DNA of 64,000 bases from Nitrosarchaeum sp. (GTDB taxonomy: Archaea > Thermoproteota > Nitrososphaeria > Nitrososphaerales > Nitrosopumilaceae): contig NSIR01000002.1 of the NCBI GenBank assembly GCA_002737445.1, positions 152,573 through 216,572 of the forward strand. Reading direction: 5' to 3'. A program made the translations under genes and the position numbers. Under the pieces are notes generated by a model. The model was given only the letters and a program-made list of their open reading frames with translations. It was not told the DNA's origin and did no database searches. How positions within the stretch are numbered: the first letter of the stretch is position 1; every line of letters begins with the position of its first letter. Positions 8,267 to 17,136 of the stretch are shown here, piece after piece.

Positions 8267-8932
8267 GTGGATTTTAAAAAATTTCTTCAAGATTTGTCTT
8301 CTTTAGAGGTAATTAACAAGGATAATCAAAAAATATCAATCAAGCTAAAAGGGGTTCCTTTACAGTATGCAAATGCACTTAGACGTATTTGTTTAAACGG
8401 CATTCCAATATTTGCTATAGATACAGTAGATATTATTGAAAATACTTCTATATTGCCTGATGAAGGTTTGGCACATAGACTTGGATTAATACCAATAAGA
8501 ACGGATTTATCAAGATTTAATGAACCAACAAAATGTGATTGTAAAACTGAAACAGGTTGCTCCAATTGCAAAGTCATGTTGGTCTTAGATTCTGGGGATT
8601 CAGACGTAACTAGAACCATTTTATCAAATGAACTAACTTCTGAAGATGAAACCGTAAAACCAACTTCAAATAAAATTCCAATTATTCAGCTTGCAGCAGG
8701 ACAAAGAATCAAAATAGAATGTTATGCAAGACTTGGTCGCGGAACAGAACATGCAAAATGGAATTCAGCAAATATTTCAGTGTTAACTGAAACTAACAAA
8801 GAGGATGAAAGAATACTTACCGTGGAATCAACTGGTGCACTAAAACCAGAGCAGATAATCATTGCAGGTGTAGATGAGCTTAGTACTAGATTAACAGAAT
8901 TTAAAGAAATAATCGGTCAATTAAAAGAATAA
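8267..8932 (+). CDS. rpo3: RNA polymerase subunit Rpo3 (D)
   Basis: Rpo3 is the alpha/RPB3 homologue that pairs with Rpo11 to start polymerase assembly. The dimerisation segment (PLQYANALRRICLNGIPIFA, about residues 31-50) and the following PDEGLAHRLGLIPI are clear. Residues 90-101 hold four cysteines spaced C-x-C-x5-C-x2-C, resembling the zinc loop of eukaryotic RPB3 more than an iron-sulfur domain. The GTG start follows a TATA element. It heads the Rpo3-L18e-L13-S9 run, a conserved archaeal order. Confidence 0.95.
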   Translation: MDFKKFLQDLSSLEVINKDNQKISIKLKGVPLQYANALRRICLNGIPIFAIDTVDIIENTSILPDEGLAHRLGLIPIRTDLSRFNEPTKCDCKTETGCSNCKVMLVLDSGDSDVTRTILSNELTSEDETVKPTSNKIPIIQLAAGQRIKIECYARLGRGTEHAKWNSANISVLTETNKEDERILTVESTGALKPEQIIIAGVDELSTRLTEFKEIIGQLKE

Positions 8933-8977
8933 GCCGAGCATAGACATTATATTTGGGTTTTAAATCGTTTTAATCAC

Positions 8978-9325
8978 ATGACTAACCAAGTCGTAATACG
9001 CATGGCAAAAGAATTGAAGAAAGCATCAACAAGTAATGATGCTCCAATTTGGGCAAAAATGGCAGAATATGCATTAAAACCATCCATTGCAAGACGTCAT
9101 ATCAATTTGAATCGAATAGCTCAATTAACAAAAGATTCAGATACAGTAGTATTTCCAGGCAAAGTATTAGGAACTGGAGATATAGAACATAAAATTACAC
9201 TTTGCTCATTTTCAATTTCAAATACAGCTGCCTCAAAAGTTTTAGAGAAAGGTGGAAAAGTAATCACTTTTGCAGATTTGATAAAAAAACATCCAACAGG
9301 TAAAGGAGTCGTTTTACTTGGCTAG
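8978..9325 (+). CDS. rpl18e: Ribosomal protein eL18 (L18e)
   Basis: Large-subunit protein of 115 residues. The core FPGKVLGTGDIEHKITLCSF and the basic N-terminal helix (VIRMAKELKKAS) match the family. The ATG at 8978 retains the conserved helix, whereas a later ATG at 9002 would cut it. An A/T-rich element at about 8946-8954 lies at leaderless spacing. It overlaps L13 by 8 bp. Confidence 0.95.
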   Translation: MTNQVVIRMAKELKKASTSNDAPIWAKMAEYALKPSIARRHINLNRIAQLTKDSDTVVFPGKVLGTGDIEHKITLCSFSISNTAASKVLEKGGKVITFADLIKKHPTGKGVVLLG

Positions 9326-9779
9326 TCTAGAAAATGTTGTATCAACAGACAAACCAATTGTTGTAGATGCTACTGATCACATAGCAGGAAGATTATCATC
9401 ACATGTTGCTAAATTATTATTAAAAGGAAATAGAGTTTCAGTTGTAAATTGTGAAAAAATTATGCTTAGTGGAACAAGAACTAACATAATTAGTCAATAC
9501 AGAGGATTCTTAGAAGTTAACAGTGTCATTCATCCAAGACATGGTCCAGTACACCCAAGACGACCAGATACAATCATGAAAAAAATGATTCGTGGAATGC
9601 TACCAAGAAAGAAACCATCAGGATTAGCAGCTCACAAAAGATTACGAACATACATTGGTTCACCCAAAGAATTAGGTTCATTTGAAAAAATTCAATTTCA
9701 ACAAGCAAAAATTACAAGATCATCTGCAAACTATATGCCAGTTGGAGATATTGCAAAAATAATAGGATGGACAGAATGA
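9318..9779 (+). CDS. rpl13: Ribosomal protein uL13
   Basis: A 153-residue large-subunit protein with the conserved VVDATDHIAGRLSSHVAKLL near the N-terminus and the RHGPVHPRRPD and RGMLPRKKPSG motifs. The start is TTG, inside the last codons of L18e, and the stop overlaps the ATG of S9, so the three genes are tightly coupled. Confidence 0.95.
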   Translation: MASLENVVSTDKPIVVDATDHIAGRLSSHVAKLLLKGNRVSVVNCEKIMLSGTRTNIISQYRGFLEVNSVIHPRHGPVHPRRPDTIMKKMIRGMLPRKKPSGLAAHKRLRTYIGSPKELGSFEKIQFQQAKITRSSANYMPVGDIAKIIGWTE

Positions 9780-10225
9780 CAACACCAAAAACAGAAATTT
9801 ATTTTGCAACAAGAAAAACATCTAGTGCACATGTATACATTACAAAAGGACAAGGCAAAGTTAGAATAAACAACATACCAATTGAAATGATTCCACAGGA
9901 AACAGCTCGAGAGGTAATGTTAGCACCTTTAGAAATTACTGGAGAATTAAGAGATAAAATAGATATTTCAGTTAGAGTAAGAGGTGGCGGATTTATGGGA
10001 CAAGCCAGTGCAACTGCAACAGGTATTTCAAGAGCACTAATAGGCTGGACAAAATCAAAAAAAGATCCAAAAGATCATCCATTCCCAAAATCAACTAGAG
10101 AAGATCTAAGACAGAGAATTACAGATTTTGACAAGTATCTGATTAGCGGAGATGCCCGAAGAAAGGAACCAAAGAAATTTGGTGGACCGGGCGCAAGAAG
10201 AAGAAAACAGAAATCATACCGTTAG
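9776..10225 (+). CDS. rps9: Ribosomal protein uS9
   Basis: A small-subunit protein whose C-terminal tail reaches the P-site tRNA. The motif RVRGGGFMGQASATATGISR and the terminal KKFGGPGARRRKQKSYR are diagnostic. I use the ATG at 9776, which overlaps the L13 stop; an in-frame ATG at 9767 adds three residues. In many archaea RpoN and RpoK follow; here a nucleotidyltransferase starts three bases after the stop. Confidence 0.95.
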   Translation: MTTPKTEIYFATRKTSSAHVYITKGQGKVRINNIPIEMIPQETAREVMLAPLEITGELRDKIDISVRVRGGGFMGQASATATGISRALIGWTKSKKDPKDHPFPKSTREDLRQRITDFDKYLISGDARRKEPKKFGGPGARRRKQKSYR

Positions 10226-10228
10226 ACT

Positions 10229-10957
10229 GTGAAGGCTGTAATTTTAGCTGGCGGCAAAGGAACTAGAGGCAAACCATTTACAAATTATTTTCCAAAGGCT
10301 ATGACGCCAATAGAAAATATGCCACTAATTGATTACATTATAAAATATTTGAATTCATTTGATTTCATTAAAGAAATAATCATAATTTCAGATTACAATG
10401 GATTGGGAGGTCAAATTAAAAATTATTATATTGATTCAAAAAATGGAAAAAAAATTACGTTTGTGCAAGATACACAAAGTGGAACCGCAGGAGATCTTTT
10501 ACACATTAAAGATAAACTTGAGGGAGAAAAAGAATTTGTTTTATGGTTTGCAGATAATCTATGTGCTGTAGATCTAGTAAAAATGAGAAAAGTGTTCAAA
10601 GAAAAAAACAGTAGTGCATGTATTGCAACTAGAACAAAAAGAAAAGAAGAAACAGGATTTGCCATAGTAAAAAATGGAATAATTGAGGAATTCAAAGAAA
10701 AACCAATTATCAAATTAGAATTATCAGAGTGTCTTGGAATTTACATTTTAGGAAAAGAGATAATTACACAAATTAAATCCAAATCAAAACAAAAACAAAT
10801 CAATCTATCTTTTGACATTTTAGAAAAATTATCTAAAGAGGGAAAAATTAGCGCTTTTGATATAGATGATAGAGAATGGATAGACGTAGAATCTCCAATG
10901 ATTTTAGAAAGAAATCAAATTTTAGTTAAAAAAATTATAAAACAGATGGGATTGTAG
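10229..10957 (+). CDS. Sugar-phosphate nucleotidyltransferase
   Basis: The 242 residues begin with the NTP-binding signature MKAVILAGGKGTRGKPFTNY, followed by FPKAMTPIENMPLIDYII, typical of GlmU/RmlA/ManC-like transferases that make NDP-sugars. The catalytic aspartate region appears as LWFADNLCAVDL. The length covers only the nucleotidyltransferase domain; there is no C-terminal left-handed beta helix. The sugar and nucleotide are not predictable. The GTG start lies three bases after S9, so it is probably co-transcribed with ribosomal genes. Its last 23 bp overlap the convergent LeuD gene. Confidence 0.85.
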   Translation: MKAVILAGGKGTRGKPFTNYFPKAMTPIENMPLIDYIIKYLNSFDFIKEIIIISDYNGLGGQIKNYYIDSKNGKKITFVQDTQSGTAGDLLHIKDKLEGEKEFVLWFADNLCAVDLVKMRKVFKEKNSSACIATRTKRKEETGFAIVKNGIIEEFKEKPIIKLELSECLGIYILGKEIITQIKSKSKQKQINLSFDILEKLSKEGKISAFDIDDREWIDVESPMILERNQILVKKIIKQMGL

Positions 10958-11519
10958 AATTTTTTTCAAATTCAGAAATTTCTTTCTCATAAAGTAATGT
11001 TTGAGATATATCATCCAATCCTTTCAAAAGAATTGTTTTCTTGTGTAAATCAATATCAAATGAAATTTGCTCAGAAGGAGTTTTGATTAATTGATTCTCT
11101 AAATCTATTTCTACTTCACCTGTTTCGTGCTGTATTTTTTCCACAATTTTTTCGCTTAAAATTATAGGTAAAAGTCCATTTTTGAAGCAATTACTGAAAA
11201 AAATATCAGCAAAAGAGGGAGCAATAATTACAGAAAATCCATAATCCATTAAAGCCCAAACAGCATGTTCCCTACTAGAACCACAACCAAAATTATCACC
11301 GGTAACAAGAATCTCAGAGTTTTTGTATTTTGGATTATTTAATATAAAATCAGATTTAATTTGTTCATCATCACCAAATCTCCAATTGTAAAAAAGAAAT
11401 TTACCAAATCCAGATTTCTGAACTAGTTTTAGAAATTGTTTTGGGACAATTTGATCAGTATCTACATTTACTTTATCTAAAGGAGTGATTATACTTTTGA
11501 GGGTTTTAAAAGACTTCAT
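10935..11519 (-). CDS. leuD: 3-Isopropylmalate dehydratase small subunit, bacterial type
   Basis: This is the swivelling domain that pairs with LeuC in leucine synthesis. The 194 residues match bacterial LeuD, longer than the archaeal type. [16 protein letters not shown] is the diagnostic segment, with VDTDQIVPKQFLKLV near the N-terminus as the substrate loop. It follows LeuC by one base. An upstream archaeal-type pair (12944-14697) makes this the second complete isomerase set in the same gene cluster. Confidence 0.93.
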   Translation of the reverse strand: MKSFKTLKSIITPLDKVNVDTDQIVPKQFLKLVQKSGFGKFLFYNWRFGDDEQIKSDFILNNPKYKNSEILVTGDNFGCGSSREHAVWALMDYGFSVIIAPSFADIFFSNCFKNGLLPIILSEKIVEKIQHETGEVEIDLENQLIKTPSEQISFDIDLHKKTILLKGLDDISQTLLYEKEISEFEKNSTIPSVL

Positions 11520-11520
11520 T

Positions 11521-12936
11521 TTAATTCAAATCCATTTCTCTAACATCTACAAAATGTCCTGCAATAGCAGCGGCAGCTGCCATTACGGGACTTACCAAAT
11601 GAGTTCTTCCACCAGTACCTTGTCTACCTTCAAAATTTCTATTAGAAGTACTTGCACATCTTTCACCTGGAGATAAGATATCAGGATTCATTCCAAGACA
11701 CATACTACATCCAGAATCTCTCCATTCAAAATTTGCATCTGTAAAAATTTTATCAAGACCCAATTCTTCAGCTTGTTTTTTCACCATCTGGGAACCGGGA
11801 ACTACCATTGCGCTGACATGTGGTGATAATTTCTTTCCTTTAACAACTTTGGATGCTTCAATTAAATCCTCCAATCTTGCATTTGTGCATGAACCAATAA
11901 ACACTCTATCTATTTTTATTTCAGTGATTGGAGTTCCAGGTGTAAGTGCCATATATTCAAGTGCTTTTTCAGCACCTTTCTTTTGATTGGGATCACCTTT
12001 TGAGTAATCTTCTGGAAATGGAACTGATTCAGTTACATCACAAGTCATTCCAGGATTAGTACCCCAACTTACTTGAGGTGCAATATCATCAATATGCAAA
12101 GTAAAACTTTTTGCAAATTTTGCATCATGATCAGTTTTGAGATTTTCTCGCCATAAAGAAACTAGTGATTCATAATTTTTTGGAGTGTATTCCCTACCTC
12201 GAAGATATTCAAATGTTTTCTCATCAGATGCAATTAAACCTGCACGTGCACCTGCCTCAATAGACATGTTACATATGGTCATTCTTTGCTCCATTGATAG
12301 ATCACTGATTCCTTGACCTCTGTATTCAATGACAGTTCCATTACCCCCTGAAGTGCCGATATGTTTGATTATAGATAATATGATATCTTTAGCAGTGACA
12401 GCATATGGATTTTTTCTTTTTCCTTCAACTCTAATTTCAAAAGGCATAGGTTTTTCCAGCCAGAGAGTTTGAGATGCCAAAACATGTTCTACTTCACTTG
12501 TCCCTATTCCAAATGCCAATGCACCAAAAGCTCCATGTGTTGAAGTGTGACTATCACCACAAACAATTGTACTTCCAGGTAACGTGATTCCTAATTGCGG
12601 TCCAATAACATGAACGATTCCCTGATTACTACTATGAATATCAAATAATTTAATTCCAAAATCCTTACAGTTTTTTTCCAGAGTTTGAATTTGTACTGCG
12701 GATGTTTGATCCAGTATTGGAAGAGTTCGATTATTTGTAGGAACATTATGATCCATTGTAGCAATTGTAAGATCAGGTCTCCTAACAGATCTATTATTCA
12801 TACGGAGTCCATCAAATGCTTGAGGCGAAGTTACTTCATGAACAAGGTGTCTATCAATGTAGATTAATGATGGGCTGTTTTCTTTTTCAACAACAATATG
12901 TGCGTCCCAAATTTTTTCAAAAAGTGTTTTTCCCAT
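11521..12936 (-). CDS. leuC: 3-Isopropylmalate dehydratase large subunit, bacterial type
   Basis: An aconitase-family [4Fe-4S] enzyme that isomerises 2- to 3-isopropylmalate. The cluster ligands lie in [13 protein letters not shown] and [13 protein letters not shown], and the C-terminus has [21 protein letters not shown] start at the ATG at 12936, which gives 471 residues and the standard [13 protein letters not shown]; the frame is open 15 codons further but that would invade the preceding gene. The bacterial-type subgroup suggests ancient acquisition from bacteria, which is inference. Confidence 0.94.
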   Translation of the reverse strand: MGKTLFEKIWDAHIVVEKENSPSLIYIDRHLVHEVTSPQAFDGLRMNNRSVRRPDLTIATMDHNVPTNNRTLPILDQTSAVQIQTLEKNCKDFGIKLFDIHSSNQGIVHVIGPQLGITLPGSTIVCGDSHTSTHGAFGALAFGIGTSEVEHVLASQTLWLEKPMPFEIRVEGKRKNPYAVTAKDIILSIIKHIGTSGGNGTVIEYRGQGISDLSMEQRMTICNMSIEAGARAGLIASDEKTFEYLRGREYTPKNYESLVSLWRENLKTDHDAKFAKSFTLHIDDIAPQVSWGTNPGMTCDVTESVPFPEDYSKGDPNQKKGAEKALEYMALTPGTPITEIKIDRVFIGSCTNARLEDLIEASKVVKGKKLSPHVSAMVVPGSQMVKKQAEELGLDKIFTDANFEWRDSGCSMCLGMNPDILSPGERCASTSNRNFEGRQGTGGRTHLVSPVMAAAAAIAGHFVDVREMDLN

Positions 12937-12943
12937 TTTAATC

Positions 12944-13429
12944 CTAGTCGGGTTTGTATTTGAATAAACCGCCAGATTCAATTATTTTTCCAATAATATC
13001 AGAAAAAGGTTTCATTTGGTATACTTTATTTTTTGTTAGATTTTTGATTTCATTTGTTTTAATATCAATATCAAGTTCATCACCATCAGAAATATTGGAA
13101 TATGCATCAAAATCAATTTCAATTGGTAACAAGAATGCACCATCTACTGCATTTCTATAAAATATTCTTGCAAATGAAAGAGCAAGTACCGCTTTTATTC
13201 CAGAATGTGAAAGTGCGATTGGCGCATGTTCACGAGATGAACCGCAACCAAAATTTCTTCCAGATAAAATAAAATCGCCTTCTTTGACCTTTGAATGAAA
13301 ATCAGGATCAAGTCCTTCCATTGCATGCAATGCAAGTTCAGCATAATCATGTACTTTGAGATACTGTCCAGGTATAATGACGTCCGTATCAATATTGTCC
13401 CTTTCATATTTTATGACGTTACCTTTCAT
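12944..13429 (-). CDS. Archaeal-type isopropylmalate/homoaconitate isomerase small subunit
   Basis: The 161-residue product is the short archaeal form of the swivel domain, with [18 protein letters not shown]. The substrate loop reads YLKV (residues 23-26). In methanogen enzymes a basic residue at the third position (YLRT) is associated with homoaconitase and YLVY with isopropylmalate isomerase, so the lysine here leans to homoaconitate or dual use; this is recalled knowledge plus inference. It overlaps the large subunit by 4 bp and lies 7 bp upstream of LeuC. Confidence 0.88.
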   Translation of the reverse strand: MKGNVIKYERDNIDTDVIIPGQYLKVHDYAELALHAMEGLDPDFHSKVKEGDFILSGRNFGCGSSREHAPIALSHSGIKAVLALSFARIFYRNAVDGAFLLPIEIDFDAYSNISDGDELDIDIKTNEIKNLTKNKVYQMKPFSDIIGKIIESGGLFKYKPD

Positions 13430-14697
13430 TTCAAATCCCTTGGATCAGTGATTTTACCAGTGACTGCTGATGCTGCAGCTACAAGCGGTGAGGAAAGATA
13501 TGTTTGAGAGTCAATATGACCCATTCTTCCTGGAAAATTTCTATTTGTGGTACTGATGCAAATTTCATCTTTTGCCAAAACGCCCATGTGTGCACCACAG
13601 CAGGCTCCACATGTTGGAGGTCCAACAGTAACCCCAGCATCTAAAAATATTTTAAGCAATCCATTTTCCATTGCACGTTTGTAAATAGAAATTGATGCAG
13701 GTAAAATCTCAGTTCTAATCTTGACTGTTCTTCCTTTTAGAATTGTGGCTGCGGCTACCAAATCTTCGTATTTTGCACCTGTGCAAGAACCAATGTATGA
13801 TTTGTCCAATTCTACAGATGGAGCTTCCCTAACTATCACAATATTTTCTGGAGAAAATGGTTTTGCTACAACTGGTTCCAATTCTGAAGATTCGTATTCA
13901 TATATTTTTTCATATTCAGCATCATCATCTCCATGAACTAATGAAATATTTGAAGCCCCTCGACTTGTCAGATAGTCAACGACTTTTTGATCAGGTTCTA
14001 CAATTCCATTTTTAGCCCCAGCTTCTGTAGTCATGTTGCATAACGTCAATCTACTTTCAACAGACATTTCATTTATTCCACTACCACCAAATTGCATAGT
14101 TTTGTATGCTCCACCCTCAGTGCTTATGTCACCAATAATTTTCAAAATAAAATCTTTAGCCATTACATGTTCTGGAAGTTTTCCATTTAGCTTAAAGTAT
14201 AATGCATGTGGAACCTTGAACCAAATTTTACCATTTAATAAAACATAAGCTACATCAGTATGACCCAATCCACATGCAAATGATCCCAATGCTCCAGTTG
14301 TGTTTGTATGAGAATCACCGCCAACATAAACTTCACCAGGCAATACCAGTGCTTCTTCATGTGATAGTGTGTGACAAATTCCATATTGACCCATACCATA
14401 CTTGAAATGTTTTTCAATACCATAATTTTTTGTGAAATTAGATAATTTTACAATATTTTCAGCTGAGACTTTATCAGGAGATGGAACAAAGTGATCTTCG
14501 GCGACCCAGACTTTTGTTGGATCCCATAATTTATCGACGTTAATGCCTTGTTTTTTTAATTTATCAAATACTTTGATTACACCTGGACCAGACACATCAT
14601 GCATCATTACCTTGTCTACATTTGCAAAAATAACATCATCTGGGGATACTTTTTGCCTTCCTGAAGCACGTGCGAGTATCTTTTCAGTTATATTCAT
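13426..14697 (-). CDS. Archaeal-type isopropylmalate/homoaconitate isomerase large subunit
   Basis: An aconitase-family large subunit of 423 residues from the ATG at 14697; two further codons are available upstream. Iron-sulfur ligands are in YIGSCTGAKYEDL and GPPTCGACCGAHMG, and the N-terminus has MHDVSGPGVIKVFDKL. The TCGACCGAH variant and shorter length mark the archaeal LeuC/HacA group. With a bacterial-type LeuCD immediately downstream, one pair may serve leucine and the other the alpha-aminoadipate route to lysine. A minus-strand A/T element at about 14721-14729 is a plausible promoter. Confidence 0.9.
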   Translation of the reverse strand: MNITEKILARASGRQKVSPDDVIFANVDKVMMHDVSGPGVIKVFDKLKKQGINVDKLWDPTKVWVAEDHFVPSPDKVSAENIVKLSNFTKNYGIEKHFKYGMGQYGICHTLSHEEALVLPGEVYVGGDSHTNTTGALGSFACGLGHTDVAYVLLNGKIWFKVPHALYFKLNGKLPEHVMAKDFILKIIGDISTEGGAYKTMQFGGSGINEMSVESRLTLCNMTTEAGAKNGIVEPDQKVVDYLTSRGASNISLVHGDDDAEYEKIYEYESSELEPVVAKPFSPENIVIVREAPSVELDKSYIGSCTGAKYEDLVAAATILKGRTVKIRTEILPASISIYKRAMENGLLKIFLDAGVTVGPPTCGACCGAHMGVLAKDEICISTTNRNFPGRMGHIDSQTYLSSPLVAAASAVTGKITDPRDLK

Positions 14698-14770
14698 AAT
14701 CAAAAAAGCTAGTTAATCAGATTAAAAGCTTTTCAGAACAATAAAAAAGAAAAGAATGTGACTACTTAGC

Positions 14771-15547
14771 ATGGCCCTTACTGTATCGTCCTTATTTTCG
14801 GAAAGGAAAAATGATGTATTTGATGTCTTTGAGGCACTGCTAGAGACATTAGATAAAAATAATGAAAAATTGCAAGAAGGGGACGTCATAGTAATATCAA
14901 CAAAATACATTTCCAATTCTCAGGGAAGATTAATCAATATAGAAAATGTCAAAGCATCAAAAGAAGGAATTGAGGTTTCCAAAAAATTTCAAATGAAAGC
15001 TGAAATTGCAGAAATAATTTTGAGAGAATCAGATAAAATTTTTGGCGGAATTGCAGGTTTTGTAATTACTTCAGCTGACAACATAATGGCTCCAAATGCA
15101 GGAATTGATAAATCAAATGCAAAAAAAGGAAAATTAATTCTGTATCCAAAAAATCCATATCTAATTGCCGAACAAATAAAAAGAAAAGTTTTTTTAAAAT
15201 TCTTAATTCACATTGGAGTTATTTTAGTAGATAGTAGATTAATGCCATCACGTATAGGAACATCCGGTGTTGCAGTATCATGTGCGGGAATTGAACCAGT
15301 GTTAGATATGAGAGCTGAAAAAGATCTTGACGGAAATCCGTTAAAGGTAACTTTTCAAGCTGTTGTAGATAATCTTGCAACCATAGCAAATCACAAAATG
15401 GGTGAGGCTGCAGAATCAAAACCATTTGCAATTGTTAGAGATTCAGGTGCAAAACTTACAGATCGAAAAATAAATCCAACTGAAACTGCAATATCACCAG
15501 ATCAATGTGTGTATGTTAGAGGTTTAACAAATCCAACAAATAATTAG
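14771..15547 (+). CDS. cofE: Coenzyme F420-0:L-glutamate ligase
   Basis: CofE adds glutamates to F420-0 with GTP. The 258 residues show the family pattern: EGDVIVISTKYISNSQGRL early, then GFVITSADNIMAPNAGID, and a C-terminal part with LDGNPLKVTFQAVVDNLA and MGEAAESKPFAIVRDSG. It implies that F420 is made by this organism. It is divergent from the isomerase cluster, and no other F420 synthesis gene lies in the window. Confidence 0.93.
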   Translation: MALTVSSLFSERKNDVFDVFEALLETLDKNNEKLQEGDVIVISTKYISNSQGRLINIENVKASKEGIEVSKKFQMKAEIAEIILRESDKIFGGIAGFVITSADNIMAPNAGIDKSNAKKGKLILYPKNPYLIAEQIKRKVFLKFLIHIGVILVDSRLMPSRIGTSGVAVSCAGIEPVLDMRAEKDLDGNPLKVTFQAVVDNLATIANHKMGEAAESKPFAIVRDSGAKLTDRKINPTETAISPDQCVYVRGLTNPTNN

Positions 15548-15565
15548 AATTTTAATTAATTCTCC

Positions 15566-15574
15566 TTTAAATAG
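15566..15574 (+). promoter_or_regulatory. TATA-like promoter of the 15595 gene
   Basis: TTTAAATAG is centred 25 nt upstream of the ATG at 15595, consistent with leaderless transcription and independence from cofE. Confidence 0.5.
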
Positions 15575-15594
15575 AGGTTTTTTTAGACGAGTTT

Positions 15595-16143
15595 ATGGAA
15601 TACCTGACAAAATATCCCAAAACAATTTCATTTCTAGATGGCTTAAAACATGATATCAGAGTAGATCGTAAAGGAGTAGAGCAACTTCACATTGTAGTTA
15701 AAAAAAGCTTTGATGAATTAATGCAAATTTTTACTTTGGAAGGATTTACCAAAGTAAAATTAGAACATAAACAACCAAATCAAATCGGAAATGGTTTGAA
15801 TCTTAAATTAAAAAAACCTTGGGAAATGCATGTGCGAATGGTAGATTTGAAAAAAGGATTAATTGGCATACATGCAGAGGTCGAAGTTTCAAGAGATTAT
15901 CTTCAACACCTAGTATCACAAAGAACACCAATAGTTTACGAAGTAGAAGAAATATTGAAAAAATACCAAGTAGATTATAAAATATGGCATGATGAAATCA
16001 AAAAAAATGTTAATGTTATTTTTGATAATTATAAAGTAAAGCTTGCCACACCTGGAATTCCAGTTTTTGCATGGAAACCAATGTTATTTGTGATTGGGAC
16101 CATTTGTATTTTCTACTTGTGGAAATTTCTCAATACCATTTAA
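15595..16143 (+). CDS. Hypothetical tail-anchored protein, 182 aa
   Basis: I do not recognise the family. About 160 soluble residues of mixed alpha/beta type (basic, rich in Lys, with the segment KKPWEMHVRMVDLKKGLIGI) are followed by one hydrophobic helix (about residues 163-179, LFVIGTICIFYLWKF) ending only three residues before the C-terminus. With no signal peptide, this is a tail-anchored topology with the soluble part in the cytoplasm. A good TATA box precedes the ATG. It sits between CofE and a convergent Met-rich hypothetical. Confidence 0.75.
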   Translation: MEYLTKYPKTISFLDGLKHDIRVDRKGVEQLHIVVKKSFDELMQIFTLEGFTKVKLEHKQPNQIGNGLNLKLKKPWEMHVRMVDLKKGLIGIHAEVEVSRDYLQHLVSQRTPIVYEVEEILKKYQVDYKIWHDEIKKNVNVIFDNYKVKLATPGIPVFAWKPMLFVIGTICIFYLWKFLNTI

Positions 16144-16169
16144 AATAATTAAAAAAATAAAATAGATTA

Positions 16170-16499
16170 CTATACGCCCAAAGTTTCGTCTTTAGTTAAT
16201 TCAAGATAGACTTTATCGCCTACAGATAATCCCATTTCTTTGTATTCATGCATCTCAAGTTTTAGTTGGGTTACACCACTTTGCATATTCATTCCACCAC
16301 CCATTCCAGAAAACATTTTGTTAAGATCCTTCATCATATCATTCATGTTGCTAAATCCCATAACTTTTGGGGCACCAAATGCTGATGGAGTACTAGTTGT
16401 TCCTTCTTTAAGGTCCTTAATGGAAGATAGGGAGACAATAACATATGGTGCACCATCAGGTGCAGCATCGATACTTCTTACTACAAATTCCTTTTTCAT
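16170..16499 (-). CDS. Hypothetical protein with Met/Gly-rich centre, 109 aa
   Basis: I do not recognise the family. Two beta-rich halves (about residues 1-32 and 74-109) are joined by a segment with nine methionines between residues 47 and 72, including FSNMNDMMKDLNKMFSGMGG. The second half (TQLKLEMHEYKEMGLSVGDKV) resembles a small-barrel strand pattern. No signal peptide or membrane helix is present. The Met-rich linker could bind hydrophobic segments or metal, but nothing else in the sequence supports either. Confidence 0.75.
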   Translation of the reverse strand: MKKEFVVRSIDAAPDGAPYVIVSLSSIKDLKEGTTSTPSAFGAPKVMGFSNMNDMMKDLNKMFSGMGGGMNMQSGVTQLKLEMHEYKEMGLSVGDKVYLELTKDETLGV

Positions 16500-16599
16500 T
16501 AGACATGATTTTTTACTCTATAATTTTAATTTTGATGAAGAACTAGGCTTACTTTGGTAAATTTGAAGATTTAATTACAATTTTCACAATTCCAATTTA

Positions 16600-17136
16600 G
16601 TGAATGATGTAAATCTAAAAATTTCCTTACAATATTATGGAATATCACCATGGGAAATTGAAGTAATTTATGGATATTTGAATTCTAAATTTGTGATTAT
16701 TCAAGAGGAAATTGAAGTAAACGATGATGATTTTGTAAGTTTTTTAAATTTAGATATACCATTAGCATTTAATGAAGAATTTTTTAGGTGGCTAGAGTTT
16801 AAAAATTGGGAAAAAATAAAAGCGGTTTTCAAAGAAATGAAAAGACGAAGAGGTTCAGGAAATGCCTTGAAAATAGTAATTAATTTTTCAGGAAAACCAA
16901 AAATAATTTTTATGCTAGATGTTCAAGATAAATTATGGTTTGATAATGCAATTGAAAAAATTGATTTTGTATTAGAATTACTTCCATACCACCTAAATCC
17001 AGAAAAATTACCTTTGGACATTGTAGAAATAATTTATAAATTTGATCCAGAATCAGTTAGATGGCGTATTAATACTGCGAAATCAGAAAATAAAAAATAT
17101 ATGTTTAGAGGAGACACTTGGAATATAATTAATTAA
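16600..17136 (+). CDS. Hypothetical protein, 178 aa
   Basis: I do not recognise it. The product is soluble, rich in Phe, Trp and Ile, with no cysteine. A basic patch KEMKRRRGSGNALK sits at residues 79-92. The GTG start has an A/T element (about 16568-16577) at leaderless distance. Its last 8 bp overlap the convergent 17129-17563 gene. Confidence 0.72.
   Translation: MNDVNLKISLQYYGISPWEIEVIYGYLNSKFVIIQEEIEVNDDDFVSFLNLDIPLAFNEEFFRWLEFKNWEKIKAVFKEMKRRRGSGNALKIVINFSGKPKIIFMLDVQDKLWFDNAIEKIDFVLELLPYHLNPEKLPLDIVEIIYKFDPESVRWRINTAKSENKKYMFRGDTWNIIN

Noticed and set aside
12937..12981. LeuC start at 12981
   Set aside because: It overlaps the preceding small-subunit gene by 38 bp, and the family N-terminus [11 protein letters not shown] begins at 12936.
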